From Sinorhizobium garamanticum (lineage in GTDB: Bacteria > Pseudomonadota > Alphaproteobacteria > Rhizobiales > Rhizobiaceae): DNA of 64,000 nucleotides. Position numbers and translations under genes: made by a program. Positions 53,873 through 62,821 of this stretch are shown here, one piece after another. Below the pieces are notes generated by a model. It saw only the letters and a list, made by a program, of their open reading frames with translations. It searched no databases and was not told where the DNA came from. Numbering within the stretch: position 1 is the stretch's first letter; the number at the start of each line of letters is the position of its first letter. The DNA lies in assembly GCF_029892065.1 (NCBI RefSeq), contig NZ_CP120374.1, forward strand, positions 1,426,001 through 1,490,000, given 5' to 3'.

Positions 53873-54020
53873 TTTCCATTTCCCTTTCGTAGAAATGCCT
53901 CGACGCCTCGTCGGTATTGCGCAAGGCGCCCGAGAACACCCCCCAGATGAACAGGCACAGGGCGCCGAGGCTCATCATCAGTGCGCCGGCATAGGGACCG
54001 GTGATTTCGAAATCAGGCAT
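53826..54020 (-). CDS. 64-residue single-span protein of the oxidase operon (CcoS/CcoQ-like)
   Basis: MPDFEITGPYAGALMMSLGA, then LCLFIWGVFSGALRNTDEAS and a charged tail ending KAS. One helix followed by NTDEASRHFYEREMEND, which recalls the FixS/CcoS pattern of a helix plus acidic tail ('WAVRSGQFDDLE'), though not identical. Starts 3 bases after the CcoO stop. Confidence 0.75.
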   Translation of the reverse strand: MPDFEITGPYAGALMMSLGALCLFIWGVFSGALRNTDEASRHFYEREMENDERSRHRSREHKAS

Positions 54021-54022
54021 TG

Positions 54023-55690
54023 TCAGCCTCCCCCAGCGACATGGCGCGTCTCGGCTGCGCCGCCGTCGCGAGCGCCGCCCGTTGCCCCGCTTCTCGGAAC
54101 GTAGGCCTTGTCCGGGGTGGCGGCTTGCAAAGTGAGCTCGTCGAGCGCTTTACGGTCGGATTCGGTTATGTTCAGCGGTTCGAGCGTGAGCGGGTCCCGA
54201 TAGGCGGAAAGCGAGAGGATGTAGAATGAAAGCGCCCAGCGATCCTCGTCCGGGAAAGCGTTTCGATAGGAGGGCATGGGCGTGCCGCTCATACCCGTCG
54301 AGATTGTTCGGTATATGTCCTCCACCGTCGATCCCGACTTGAACTGGCCGCTGGTGAGGTCGGCCGGGATGATCGGGAAGCCGAGGTCGTCCTTGAGACC
54401 CGGTGCCTTCTGGCCATCGCCCTTGCCGCGCTGGCCGTGGCATTCCCAGCATTTCGCCTGCTGCCAGATCTCGGCGCCGCGGGTGAGCAATTTGGCCGAA
54501 GGCTCCGGCGGCCTGCCGATGATCAGCGGCGGACCGGGCGGCTCCTCGGTGAAGAAGGCATAGGGCGCGGCCGGATCGGAGCGGTCGACGGCGAGCTCGT
54601 GCTTGATGTACTGAATGACGGCGAGGCGGTCATTGATCGGCAATTCGTGCCAGGCCGGCATGGCCGTACCGCGCACGCCGCGCGTGATCGTCCGAAGCAG
54701 GTCGCCATCGGTCGGCAGCGGTTCCTTCGTCAGCCGGAACTTGAACACCGCAGCGCTGAAATCGCGCGGCCGCTGCTTGTAGAGGAAGGTCGCCGCCGGC
54801 CCGTTGCCGTCGCCTTTGACGCCGTGGCAGCCGACGCAGCGCCGTTCGTAGACAGTCTTGCCGTAGCCGATCCACTCCTCCGAACGCGGCAGCGTGACAT
54901 CGATCGTTTCCAATTGCTGCGGCTCGAACAGATCGCGCCATTTGCCGCGCTGCGTGCCGAGTTTCTGGAGGTAGGCGACGAGGGCGTGAAGCTCCTGCGT
55001 TTCGGCCGCGATGTTGACCACGTCGCCACCGAACTGCTCGCCGGGGATGAGGATCACCGGTTTCTTCTCACGCGCCTCCAGCGGCACAAAGAGCAGACCG
55101 TCCGCATTCGGCGTCAGGGAGATCGGGGTCTTGCTGTCGAAGTCGAACAGCGCTTCGGTGACCGGAGTCCTTTCCAGGGTGCGCCCTCCCGCGCCGTCGT
55201 CGACGATCCGGACGCCGCTGGCCGACCGGTCGAAGAGGTCGCGATAGGGCGCCATGATGGAATCTGGCGACAGCATCCGCGGGTCCCAGAAATGCGCAAT
55301 GTGCCACTCGTCGCCAAACTTCAGCCCCACCCGCATCAGGTCCGGCCCGATGCGCCGCGTGCCGAAAAGGTGCGGGACGTCATAGGCAAATTCGCCGGCT
55401 TCGGTCACCGGACCCCAACGGCGCGTCTCGCCCGTAACGGGGCGAACGAACTGCGAGTGGCAATACCAGCAGCCCTCGCGCAGATAGACGGCGCGGCCTT
55501 CCTTTTGCAGCGGCGTGTAGTCGGTCGCCTCCGTCACCATCCACTTGAGTTGCCCAAGACTGGTCCTGACGACCGAGGTCACCCTCGTCGTCCGCGCCGA
55601 TGGCTCGAAGAAGGGGAGGATCCCTTGCGTGATCACGGCGAGAAAGAAAAACCCGATACCTGCCACCAGAGCTACGAAACGCGCAGTCAT
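54023..55690 (-). CDS. ccoO: CcoO fused to a diheme cytochrome c (triheme subunit)
   Basis: 555 residues. N-terminal membrane helix (about 5-27) and CcoO core with haem site CWYCHSQ (Cys74, Cys77, His78), GPVTEAGEFAYDVPHLFGTR and RIGPDLMRVG. After about residue 260, two further cytochrome c domains follow: CVGCHG at 285-289 and CWECHG at 414-418, the CcoP arrangement with Met ligands in MPAWHELP and MPSYRNAFP. Usual CcoO is about 200-240 residues, so this is a CcoO-CcoP-like fusion that makes a separate CcoP unnecessary. The ATG overlaps the CcoN stop (ATGA). Receives electrons from periplasmic cytochromes and passes them to CcoN. Confidence 0.93.
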   Translation of the reverse strand: MTARFVALVAGIGFFFLAVITQGILPFFEPSARTTRVTSVVRTSLGQLKWMVTEATDYTPLQKEGRAVYLREGCWYCHSQFVRPVTGETRRWGPVTEAGEFAYDVPHLFGTRRIGPDLMRVGLKFGDEWHIAHFWDPRMLSPDSIMAPYRDLFDRSASGVRIVDDGAGGRTLERTPVTEALFDFDSKTPISLTPNADGLLFVPLEAREKKPVILIPGEQFGGDVVNIAAETQELHALVAYLQKLGTQRGKWRDLFEPQQLETIDVTLPRSEEWIGYGKTVYERRCVGCHGVKGDGNGPAATFLYKQRPRDFSAAVFKFRLTKEPLPTDGDLLRTITRGVRGTAMPAWHELPINDRLAVIQYIKHELAVDRSDPAAPYAFFTEEPPGPPLIIGRPPEPSAKLLTRGAEIWQQAKCWECHGQRGKGDGQKAPGLKDDLGFPIIPADLTSGQFKSGSTVEDIYRTISTGMSGTPMPSYRNAFPDEDRWALSFYILSLSAYRDPLTLEPLNITESDRKALDELTLQAATPDKAYVPRSGATGGARDGGAAETRHVAGGG

Positions 55691-57132
55691 TCGGCAGGCT
55701 CCCCGGCAGGCTCGGCGCCCGGCCGCAAGGCAGGCCGTTTCTCGGTGGCGGGCTCAAGGAGCGTCGTCAGCATCAGGTTGACGACGAGCAGCGACATGCC
55801 GACATCCATGCTGATGCCGGAGAGGGTGCGGACGAACCAGTAGGGCTTCATCGGAACCACCGTGTCCAGCCATTCGGCGCCGGCCATCCATTGGAATCCC
55901 TGCTGGAGGCCGCCGGCCGTTAGCACCAGCCCCATGGTGGAGATGCCGACGGTGATCAGCCAGAACGACCAGTTCCCCATGCGAAACGACCACAGCTCGC
56001 GGCCCCAGACACGCGGCCACACGTAGATCAGGCCGCCCATCGCCCAGACGACGAAAGTGCCGAAGACGGTGAGGTGCGAGTGCGAGATGACGAAATCGGT
56101 AAAATGGGTCGGCTGCTGGATGCTGCGCAGCGCCTCGGTCGAACCCTGGAAGCATCCGATGAGATACATGATCGAGCCCATGATCAGGAACTTGGCGGGC
56201 AGGTTTCGGCCGAATTCGTGCCACTTACCCATCATCGTGCCGAAGAAGTTCACGAGCACCGTCCACACGGGAATGATCAGCAGCATCGAGGTGGTGATGG
56301 CGATCGTCTCGGCCCAGTCGGCGATCGGGCTGAAGAGGTAATGATGGATGCCGACGAACGGATAGAAGAGCGCGAGCGACCAGAATCCGACCAGCGAGAG
56401 CTTGTGAGAAAAGAGCGGATTTCCGGCGCTGATCGGCAGGAAATAGTAGATCAGCACATAGCCGGCGGGCGTGATCCATAGGCCGACGATATAGTGGATG
56501 TAAAGGCCGTGGAAGGCTGCGCTGTTGATGCCGTTGATGGTGTAGGGCAGGATGAAGCTGCCGAGGATGAGGTTCATCGTCGTCCAGATGAAGGCGCCGA
56601 TCAGGTACCAGAGCGCGACGTAGAGCGGTGGCTCCAGCCGCCGCGCGATGGCCATGAGGAACTGCAGCGTAGTGGTCGCCACGACAATGAACAGCGGAAT
56701 CTCGGCGAAGAGCGGAAGCTCCCCAGCCTCTAGCCCGTGATTCTCGCCGAGGGGAAGCGAGATGAGAGCTGCGGCCAGCGCAAGATTCCAGAGCCAGGCC
56801 AGCGGCGCACCCAGCCGCGCCCAGGGGACTTCAACACCGCAAAGCCGGGGAACCAGATAGTAGCATTCGCCGAAGAAGAGTGCGGAGAAGGCGCCGAAGA
56901 TGACGCCGTTGACATGCACCGGGCGCAACCGGCCGAAGGTCAGCTCGATATTCTCGGTGCCGAGATAGTCCGGAAAGGTGAAGAGGCCCGAGATCGCGAC
57001 GCCGATCGAGGGCGTTACCATCAGCCAGAACATGCCCCAATAGAGCCAGGTGCGTACGGCCTGCCACTCGACGAGAGCGTCCAGGTCGACGCCCGAGAAT
57101 TTGCCACGCAGCACGGTGCCCGTTTCCGCCAA
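55687..57132 (-). CDS. ccoN: cbb3-type cytochrome c oxidase subunit I (CcoN-like)
   Basis: 481 residues from a TTG with GGGAGG 8 bases upstream. About 12 membrane helices. Metal ligands of C-family haem-copper oxidases are present: His73 (low-spin haem, RPVHVNG), His213 (CuB, YIHYIVG), Tyr257 (cross-link Tyr, LFYPF), His263/264 (CuB, GIHHYLF), His351 and His353 (haems, SHSHLTVFG). The Glu of nitric oxide reductases is absent from the CuB helix, so O2 reduction is expected. Terminal oxidase with high oxygen affinity, located in the inner membrane. Confidence 0.93.
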   Translation of the reverse strand: MAETGTVLRGKFSGVDLDALVEWQAVRTWLYWGMFWLMVTPSIGVAISGLFTFPDYLGTENIELTFGRLRPVHVNGVIFGAFSALFFGECYYLVPRLCGVEVPWARLGAPLAWLWNLALAAALISLPLGENHGLEAGELPLFAEIPLFIVVATTTLQFLMAIARRLEPPLYVALWYLIGAFIWTTMNLILGSFILPYTINGINSAAFHGLYIHYIVGLWITPAGYVLIYYFLPISAGNPLFSHKLSLVGFWSLALFYPFVGIHHYLFSPIADWAETIAITTSMLLIIPVWTVLVNFFGTMMGKWHEFGRNLPAKFLIMGSIMYLIGCFQGSTEALRSIQQPTHFTDFVISHSHLTVFGTFVVWAMGGLIYVWPRVWGRELWSFRMGNWSFWLITVGISTMGLVLTAGGLQQGFQWMAGAEWLDTVVPMKPYWFVRTLSGISMDVGMSLLVVNLMLTTLLEPATEKRPALRPGAEPAGEPAE

Positions 57133-57267
57133 GACATGTCCTCCCTGCTTCCGCCGGCCCTTGCTCGGGCCAGGCGTGGCGCTCGCACCTTCAGTTCATG
57201 GCGCAAGGCACGCCGCCCTGCGTCAAAATCGTTTCACACCGCGGGTCGATCAGGCGCGCGGGCGGCT

Positions 57268-57738
57268 TTAGAATTTGCCCGGCTGCAGCACCGAGCCGGT
57301 GTTCGACCAGGTGATGTACGCTTCAAGTGCCTTCATCGCCTCCGATTCCGGATCGATCTTCACGCCCTGGTTCGGCTTCTCGATGCACCAGTTGATCATG
57401 TCGCGCAGGGTCGCGAACTTGGCCATCTGCGCCTGGAATTTCGGGAAGGATTGTGGATGCGTGTCCGACGCCATCGGATGGCACATCGCGCAGGCCATGC
57501 CGGTTTTCGAAAGGTCGTCGGCGACGCCCATCTCCTCGGCCGTCCTCTGGTCACCATGGAAGAGAAGGTCACCCTTCCTCACCTGTTCCATGAATACTGC
57601 CTCGTAGGCCTTCAACAGCTCCGGCGTCACCGGATCCTTGTGGGCGCTTGTCGATCCTGGGACGACGGCGGCGATGGCGATCCCCCCAAGTATGGCGAAA
57701 CGCCGCAATGGCAAGCGGAACTTCGAGCGGGTTGTCAT
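57268..57738 (-). CDS. SoxA-like monohaem cytochrome c
   Basis: 156 residues from ATG 57738, placed 6 bases after GGAGGA; upstream starts give no better ribosome site. Signal peptide FAILGGIAIAAVVPGSTSA. One haem site MACAMCHP (Cys83, Cys86, His87) and a later Cys118 in LRDMINWCIEKPNQG, which corresponds to the conserved R-I-N-x-C block of SoxA. Close to SoxY, SoxZ and FccB-like genes, this suggests an electron carrier for sulfur oxidation to the oxidase encoded next door. Precedes ccoN by 135 bases, same strand. Confidence 0.82.
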   Translation of the reverse strand: MTTRSKFRLPLRRFAILGGIAIAAVVPGSTSAHKDPVTPELLKAYEAVFMEQVRKGDLLFHGDQRTAEEMGVADDLSKTGMACAMCHPMASDTHPQSFPKFQAQMAKFATLRDMINWCIEKPNQGVKIDPESEAMKALEAYITWSNTGSVLQPGKF

Positions 57739-57872
57739 GACCATTCCTCCGCTAAAGACCGCGACGATCTTGGATCGGATCGCTCCAAAATCATGAGCGC
57801 GATCGATTCCCATAAGTCAGAGCGGGGCTCGGTCTTCCTGTCTTATTCGTCCCGCCCTGGAATGCGGCGGCA

Positions 57873-59009
57873 CTAGTACGGCCACATATTGTCGGCGATC
57901 CTTGGACGGATGATTTCCGAGACATGTTTGTCGTGATCCGCGGCCGATTGCACGAAGACCTCCTTGCGGCCCCACATGATATATTCCGTTTTGACCTCGT
58001 CGGTGGCGGCGACATCGATCTTTTCCCAGCCGACCCCGTCAAAGGGATCGCCGGGATCGACACGGATCATTGGCTTGGTCAGTTTCGGCACGCCTTCCGG
58101 CGCATAGGGCCATGGCCAGGAGGTCGCCAGCATGCCGATCGACCGCAAGGTGCCGATCTCGTTGTAGAGTACTTGGTGGACATGGCCGTGAATATTGGTG
58201 ACCTTGGTGTAGGGCTTCAGCACCTCATGCACCTCACGCCAATCGCGCACCCAGAAATTCCACGGCGGGTAATATTCGTAGAGCGGATTGTGGCTGAAGA
58301 TGATCACAGGCCGGTTCTTGTCCCAATCGGCCAGCGTTTTCTCCACCCAGTCGAGCTGGTCGCGACCGACACCGGCCCATGGTCCGGCGACCGTACCGTC
58401 GAGCGTCGCCATATGGCCCATGCGCTCTTCGGGCGTCATGTTCTTTGCCGTCCAGTAGTCCGGACCACGGCTGACGGTGTCGAGGCCGATGAAGCGCACG
58501 CCCTTGTGATCGAAGGTCCAGTTGGGCTGGCCAAAGAGCTCGCCCCATTTCTTGCCCATGTCGAGGTACCAGTCGTGCTCGCCCGGGATGTAGTGCTTCG
58601 GGATCGTGATCTCCTTCAGGAGGTCGACGCCGAGCTCGAGCTCCTCGATCTTCCCAAGCTGGGCGAGGTCACCGCCGAAGATCAGGAAATCGGCCGGCGG
58701 ATCCATCGCCTGGACCTCTGAAGCCGCCCGTATGACCTTGTCGACGAAGCGCGTGTTCAGCGACCTCGGATAGAGATGGGTATCGGAGATCCAGGCAAAT
58801 TTGAACGGCGCTTCCGCAGCATGGGCGATGTCGAGCGTGTTAAGCAGCGGCCACCATGCGAAGGTCTGGCCGACAGTGGCTGCGCCGAAGATGAGCGATC
58901 CGTGAATGAATGTGCGGCGGGTGATTTTCAGGGTGTCGTCGGGGCGCACCCCTTCGGGCTGCAATACGGAATGCATTTCGCGACGAATGCGATCAAGTTC
59001 GTCAGACAT
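57873..59009 (-). CDS. Exported metallophosphoesterase
   Basis: 378 residues. Twin-arginine-like signal LKITRRTFIHGSLIFGAATV with cleavage near AHAAEA. Calcineurin-type motifs: WISDTHLY (Asp76, His78), FGGDLAQ (Asp114), GEHDWY in place of GNHD (143-146, Asn replaced by Glu), FSHNPL and NIHGHVHQ. Fits periplasmic metallophosphatases with four- to six-coordinate dimetal centres. Its presence inside a respiratory and sulfur gene run is unusual; the substrate is unknown. Followed by the SoxA-like gene after 134 bases. Confidence 0.88.
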   Translation of the reverse strand: MSDELDRIRREMHSVLQPEGVRPDDTLKITRRTFIHGSLIFGAATVGQTFAWWPLLNTLDIAHAAEAPFKFAWISDTHLYPRSLNTRFVDKVIRAASEVQAMDPPADFLIFGGDLAQLGKIEELELGVDLLKEITIPKHYIPGEHDWYLDMGKKWGELFGQPNWTFDHKGVRFIGLDTVSRGPDYWTAKNMTPEERMGHMATLDGTVAGPWAGVGRDQLDWVEKTLADWDKNRPVIIFSHNPLYEYYPPWNFWVRDWREVHEVLKPYTKVTNIHGHVHQVLYNEIGTLRSIGMLATSWPWPYAPEGVPKLTKPMIRVDPGDPFDGVGWEKIDVAATDEVKTEYIMWGRKEVFVQSAADHDKHVSEIIRPRIADNMWPY

Positions 59010-59108
59010 GACGTTTCCTCCTCTCGGCCGAAAGAAGAGCTCGGCCCTGCAGAGGCAGACATGGCGCGGGCCACGTCGTGGTTTTTATTGCTCTTTTTTA
59101 CGCGGGTA

Positions 59109-59825
59109 CTATTGCTTCTTCAGCTCGATATCGAGCGTCGCGGCCTTTCCGCCCTCAACGCTGACGGACATTTCCATCGGCCCGGTGAAGGGATGCACGG
59201 CGACGAGCTTGTATTCGCCAGGGGGAACGTCCGTTATCGAGAATTTTCCGTCGGGGCCGGTTACGGCGTAGTAGGGGTTGTCGACGACGTAGATCCAGCC
59301 CTCCATCCAGCCATGCGCGTCGCAGTCGAGGCGAACCGTGCCCGGGCGAGGCAATTCAACGGGGATGCGCTGGCCCTGGTTCGGGAGCGCCAGATTGAAG
59401 GCCGTGCGCTTGCCGTAATAGCCGTGTGTATTGTGCAGCATCGGGTCCGAGTTGACGACGTCCAGCCCCCCCGGCGCGATCACCTGCACTTCCGGTACGA
59501 AGCGGCATTTCTCATTGTCGAGTTCGGGTGTCTTGCCGGGCTCCGGCCAATCCTTGCCGGATGCCACATCGACGAGATAGACGGCTGCGCTTTCCACGGC
59601 CTGGTCGGCGCCGACGCGGATCAGCGGCTCCTCCCGCGGCTGTCCGCAGACCTGGACGTCCTTGGTCGGGATGACCGTTTTCATGGGAACGTTGCCGCGA
59701 TAGACGACGACGCCTTCAATTGACCCGCCTCCGCTGACGGCACTCACCTCATAGGCAAGGGCCGGGGATGCGATCGTCACGGTTGCGGCAACGAGAAACT
59801 CAGAGAAGAAGCGGCGCTTTCTCAC
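59109..59825 (-). CDS. Cupredoxin-like exported protein
   Basis: 238 residues from a GTG at 59823-59825 (GGGAGGGG seven bases before). Signal peptide LVAATVTIASPALA. The central domain has a likely type 1 copper site: His131 and His134 (MLHNTHGYYG), Cys168, His171 and Met174 (LDCDAHGWMEGW). The C-terminal 60 residues are a carboxypeptidase-regulatory-like beta domain (VTGPDGKFSITDVPPGEYKL). Probably a periplasmic electron or copper carrier of the neighbouring oxidase. First gene of the leftward run; a divergent promoter region separates it from SCO. Confidence 0.8.
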   Translation of the reverse strand: MRKRRFFSEFLVAATVTIASPALAYEVSAVSGGGSIEGVVVYRGNVPMKTVIPTKDVQVCGQPREEPLIRVGADQAVESAAVYLVDVASGKDWPEPGKTPELDNEKCRFVPEVQVIAPGGLDVVNSDPMLHNTHGYYGKRTAFNLALPNQGQRIPVELPRPGTVRLDCDAHGWMEGWIYVVDNPYYAVTGPDGKFSITDVPPGEYKLVAVHPFTGPMEMSVSVEGGKAATLDIELKKQ

Positions 59826-59864
59826 AGCAACCCCTCCCTTCAAAGGAAAGTTGAATTCTTGTTC

Positions 59865-59875
59865 AGAATGATTCT
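59865..59875. promoter_or_regulatory. Palindrome in the divergent promoter region
   Basis: AGAAT-G-ATTCT within TTCAGAATGATTCTAA, between the divergent cupredoxin and SCO genes. The shape resembles the iron-response (Irr/Fur-like) boxes of rhizobia (TTnAGAA...TTCTnAA). Metal regulation would suit the copper and haem genes on both sides. Only one short palindrome, so this is tentative. Confidence 0.35.
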
Positions 59876-60063
59876 AATATCAAGCCGAAAATGTGAATTC
59901 GGTGAGGCTGGCAACAGTGTGGGGACAGGCGGGTCGATCGCCGCAAATCCTATTGAATTTGTTGTAAATCCGGTTTTCGTTCCAGCCCGCCGGCCTTGCG
60001 ATGCATCCGTTGGCCTCGAAAGCGCGCAACGGCAATGGCGGTTCGCGGGGAAGGAGGCACGGG

Positions 60064-60666
60064 ATGGAGAGGCTGAACGGTCGACATCGAGCTTCGGTCT
60101 TCCACTGCGCGGTCTTTCTCGGCTTCATCTCGGCGGCGCTGTTTGTTGCGACCACGCCTGCCAGCGCCGCGTCGCCGGTGACGATCGGCGGACCGTTCAG
60201 CCTCGTCGCGCCGGATGGGACGGTGGTCACCGATTCGGACTTCCATGGAAAATGGATGCTCGTCTTCTTCGGTTATACGAATTGCCCCGACACCTGTCCG
60301 ACGACGTTGAGCCAAATGGCGATAGCCCTCGACAGGCTCGGTGCTGAGGGGAAGCGGGTCCAGCCGGTGTTCATCACCGTCGATCCTGAACGCGATACGC
60401 CGAGTGCAATGGGGGAATATACCCGCGCCATCGATCCGCGGATTATGGGCTTGAGCGGCAGCGAGCGGCAGATCGCTGCCGTCTCACGCGAGTATGGCGC
60501 CTATGGCGAGCCGCGGGCGTCGGGGCATGGCGATCACCTCTTCGATCACAGCACGTATATCTACGTCATGAACCCGCGCGGTGAGTTCGCGCGTGGCCTG
60601 GAGGCGGATGCTTCGGGCGATCAAATCGCGGACACGCTCCGGCGTCTGATGGCGCAGGCCGAGTAG
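60064..60666 (+). CDS. SCO1/SenC copper chaperone
   Basis: 200 residues from ATG 60064 (GGAAGGAGG upstream). N-terminal membrane anchor (about 13-35). Thioredoxin-like fold with the copper-binding CPDTCP (Cys74, Cys78) and distal His162 in GDHLFDHSTYIY. SCO proteins deliver copper to CuA or CuB sites; next to a cbb3-type oxidase it may serve CuB insertion. Diverges from the cupredoxin gene and is followed by groEL2. Confidence 0.93.
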   Translation: MERLNGRHRASVFHCAVFLGFISAALFVATTPASAASPVTIGGPFSLVAPDGTVVTDSDFHGKWMLVFFGYTNCPDTCPTTLSQMAIALDRLGAEGKRVQPVFITVDPERDTPSAMGEYTRAIDPRIMGLSGSERQIAAVSREYGAYGEPRASGHGDHLFDHSTYIYVMNPRGEFARGLEADASGDQIADTLRRLMAQAE

Positions 60667-60729
60667 GGGAACAGGCGCCGCGACCTGCGCGGCGGAGGCA
60701 GCAAGTCGAGGTGTTGCAGCACCTTTCGG

Positions 60730-60754
60730 GCGTCTGATCAGATGCGCGGCGCTG
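60730..60754 (+). repeat. Short palindromic intergenic repeat, copy 2
   Basis: GCGTCTGATCAGATGCGCGG followed by CGCTG, in the SCO-groEL2 gap. The GCGTCTGA...TCAGATGCGC part can form a hairpin. Related to 45428-45455. Confidence 0.6.
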
Positions 60755-60770
60755 CAGGGAGGAGGAAGCC

Positions 60771-62411
60771 ATGACCGTCAAGGACATCAAATTCGCCTTC
60801 GGAGCGCGCGACAGCATGATGCGTGGCATCGAGACGCTCGCACACGCCGTGGGCGTCACCCTTGGGCCGCGCGGGCGGAACGTTGCCATCAGCCGTGCCC
60901 ACGGCACCAAGATCACCAAGGACGGCGTGACGGTCGCGCGGGAAGTCGACCTGGGCGACAGGTTCGAGGAGATGGGGATTAAATTGCTCCGCCAGGTCGC
61001 GATCAAGACCTCCTATCTCGCAGGCGACGGCACGACGACGGCGGTGGTGCTTGCCGATGCGATCCTTAGGGGCGGGGTTCGCGCGGTTGCCGCTGGCATG
61101 AACCCGATGGACATCAAGCGCGGCATAGATCGCGCGGTCGAGGCGGTTGTGACCGAGCTCAGGCAGAATGCGCGGCCGGTCGCATCAAATGCCGAGATCG
61201 AGCAGGTTGCCACGATCTCTGCAAATGGCGACCGGGAGATCGGCCGGATCATCGCCGACGCGATGGCCAAAGTGGGCAACCAAGGCGTCATCATGATCGA
61301 GGAAGGCCGGTCGCTCGAGACCGAGAGCGAAGTCATTACCGGCATCCAGTTCGACCGCAGCTACATCTCTCCGCATTTCGTCACCAACAGGCAGAAGATG
61401 CTGGTGGAGATGGAGGACGCGTTTGTTCTTCTTTGCGACCGGAAGCTTTCGAGCCTGAACGAAATTCTGCCGCTTCTGGAAAAGGTGATGCAGGCCGACA
61501 GGCCGCTTCTCATCATTGCCGAGAACGTCGAGGCAGAGGTCAGGGCGGCGCTGATCGTGAACCGGCTTCGCGCCGGTCTGAAGGTGGTTGCCGTCAAGGC
61601 GCCGGCCTATGGCGAACTCCGCAAGGCAGTCCTGCAGGACATCGCGCTATTGACCGGCGGAACGGTGATCTCGGACGATCTCGGCCTCAAGCTCGAGACC
61701 CTGCCGCTGGAGAGCCTCGGTCGCGCGCGGAAGATCAGGATCGACAAGGAAAATACGACGATCGCGGAAGGGGGCGGTTCGAGCGCGGAGATCGCGGCCA
61801 GGGTCGCCTCCCTCAAGGCTCAGATCGAACGCTCCACTGACGATTTCGACCGCGACAAGCTCGAGGAGCGGCTGGCACGGCTCTCCTCCGGGATCGCCGT
61901 GATCAAGGTCGGCGGCGCGACCGAGTCGGAGGTCCGGGAGAAGAAGGACCGTATCCGCAACGCCATGCATGCGACCCGCGCCGCCTTTGAAGAGGGCATC
62001 CTGCCGGGCGGCGGCGTCGCCCTCCTGCGGGCGAGCAAGGCGATTCGGACGCTCAAGGTCGAGAATCCCGACCAGCAGGCGGGTATCGGTATCGTGAGGG
62101 AGGCGATAGCCTGGCCGGCGAAATACATCGCCGCCAATGCCGGCGAGGACGGCTCGCTCGTTGCTGAGAGAATTCTGCAAACCGATGACTACGCTGCGGG
62201 TTACGATGCCCAGACCGGAACGTTCTGCGATCTCATCGCCGCGGGCATCGTCGATCCCGCCAAGATCGTGCGCACGGCGCTCCAGGGCGCGGCGTCCGTC
62301 GCCGGACTGATGGTCATGACGGAGGCCATGGTGGCCGAGGTGCCGGGTCCCCCGCCGCCGGAACTCCCGGGCCATCACGATCACGAGGACAACCTCGACA
62401 TCGAGTTTTAG
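60771..62411 (+). CDS. Divergent second GroEL chaperonin with His/Asp-rich tail
   Basis: 546 residues with GGGAGGAGGAAG before the ATG. Core features are intact: [38 protein letters not shown], and [14 protein letters not shown]. It differs from the groEL at 42441 at many positions and lacks the C-terminal GGM repeat, ending [22 protein letters not shown] instead, a possible metal-binding tail. No groES or CIRCE box is adjacent. Placed beside SCO and the oxidase operon, it may be specialised for these proteins' cytosolic precursors; this is inference. Confidence 0.92.
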   Translation: MTVKDIKFAFGARDSMMRGIETLAHAVGVTLGPRGRNVAISRAHGTKITKDGVTVAREVDLGDRFEEMGIKLLRQVAIKTSYLAGDGTTTAVVLADAILRGGVRAVAAGMNPMDIKRGIDRAVEAVVTELRQNARPVASNAEIEQVATISANGDREIGRIIADAMAKVGNQGVIMIEEGRSLETESEVITGIQFDRSYISPHFVTNRQKMLVEMEDAFVLLCDRKLSSLNEILPLLEKVMQADRPLLIIAENVEAEVRAALIVNRLRAGLKVVAVKAPAYGELRKAVLQDIALLTGGTVISDDLGLKLETLPLESLGRARKIRIDKENTTIAEGGGSSAEIAARVASLKAQIERSTDDFDRDKLEERLARLSSGIAVIKVGGATESEVREKKDRIRNAMHATRAAFEEGILPGGGVALLRASKAIRTLKVENPDQQAGIGIVREAIAWPAKYIAANAGEDGSLVAERILQTDDYAAGYDAQTGTFCDLIAAGIVDPAKIVRTALQGAASVAGLMVMTEAMVAEVPGPPPPELPGHHDHEDNLDIEF

Positions 62412-62821
62412 AGCCTGGATCACATCCAGCGCTGATCCTCTCGCTCGCTCCTTTCCTCGCGCTCGCCCGTTGAAAGAGGGGATAAAGCGCAACTTCTGAT
62501 GGGTTTGTCTTCACCTGAAAGTGGCTCCGCGCGCTTAGTTATCTAACGTTAATATCGCTGATGTTGCTGATGGCCCCTTACGTCGCCGCTGCGCGCCCAA
62601 GATTTTCAGATCCGCCGTTCGAATGCATTCAAGGCGGAAGGGATTTGACAGTCGGCTCTTGCGCAAAGCGGACTTCCAGCTGCAATTCTCACTTGAAACT
62701 GCAGGTGTCAGTCGCGCTAGCACGCTAAAAGCCGCCAGGAGTGTGACAGATCCTGTCTGCGTCAGTAATCTGGCGCGGGTGAGCGGGCAATCCTGCCGCT
62801 ACAACCCTGTAGAGAGGAACC
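62412..62821. other. Intergenic region after groEL2
   Basis: No supported gene. The last 40 bases carry the ribosome site AGAGAGGAACC of the following gene. Confidence 0.4.

Noticed and set aside
54437..55843. 468-residue plus-strand frame
   Set aside because: Antisense to the ccoO fusion and the end of ccoN; no ribosome site and composition typical of a shadow.
55687..57132. Nitric oxide reductase rather than oxidase
   Set aside because: The catalytic-site Glu of cNor is absent and the cbb3 cross-link Tyr (257) is present.
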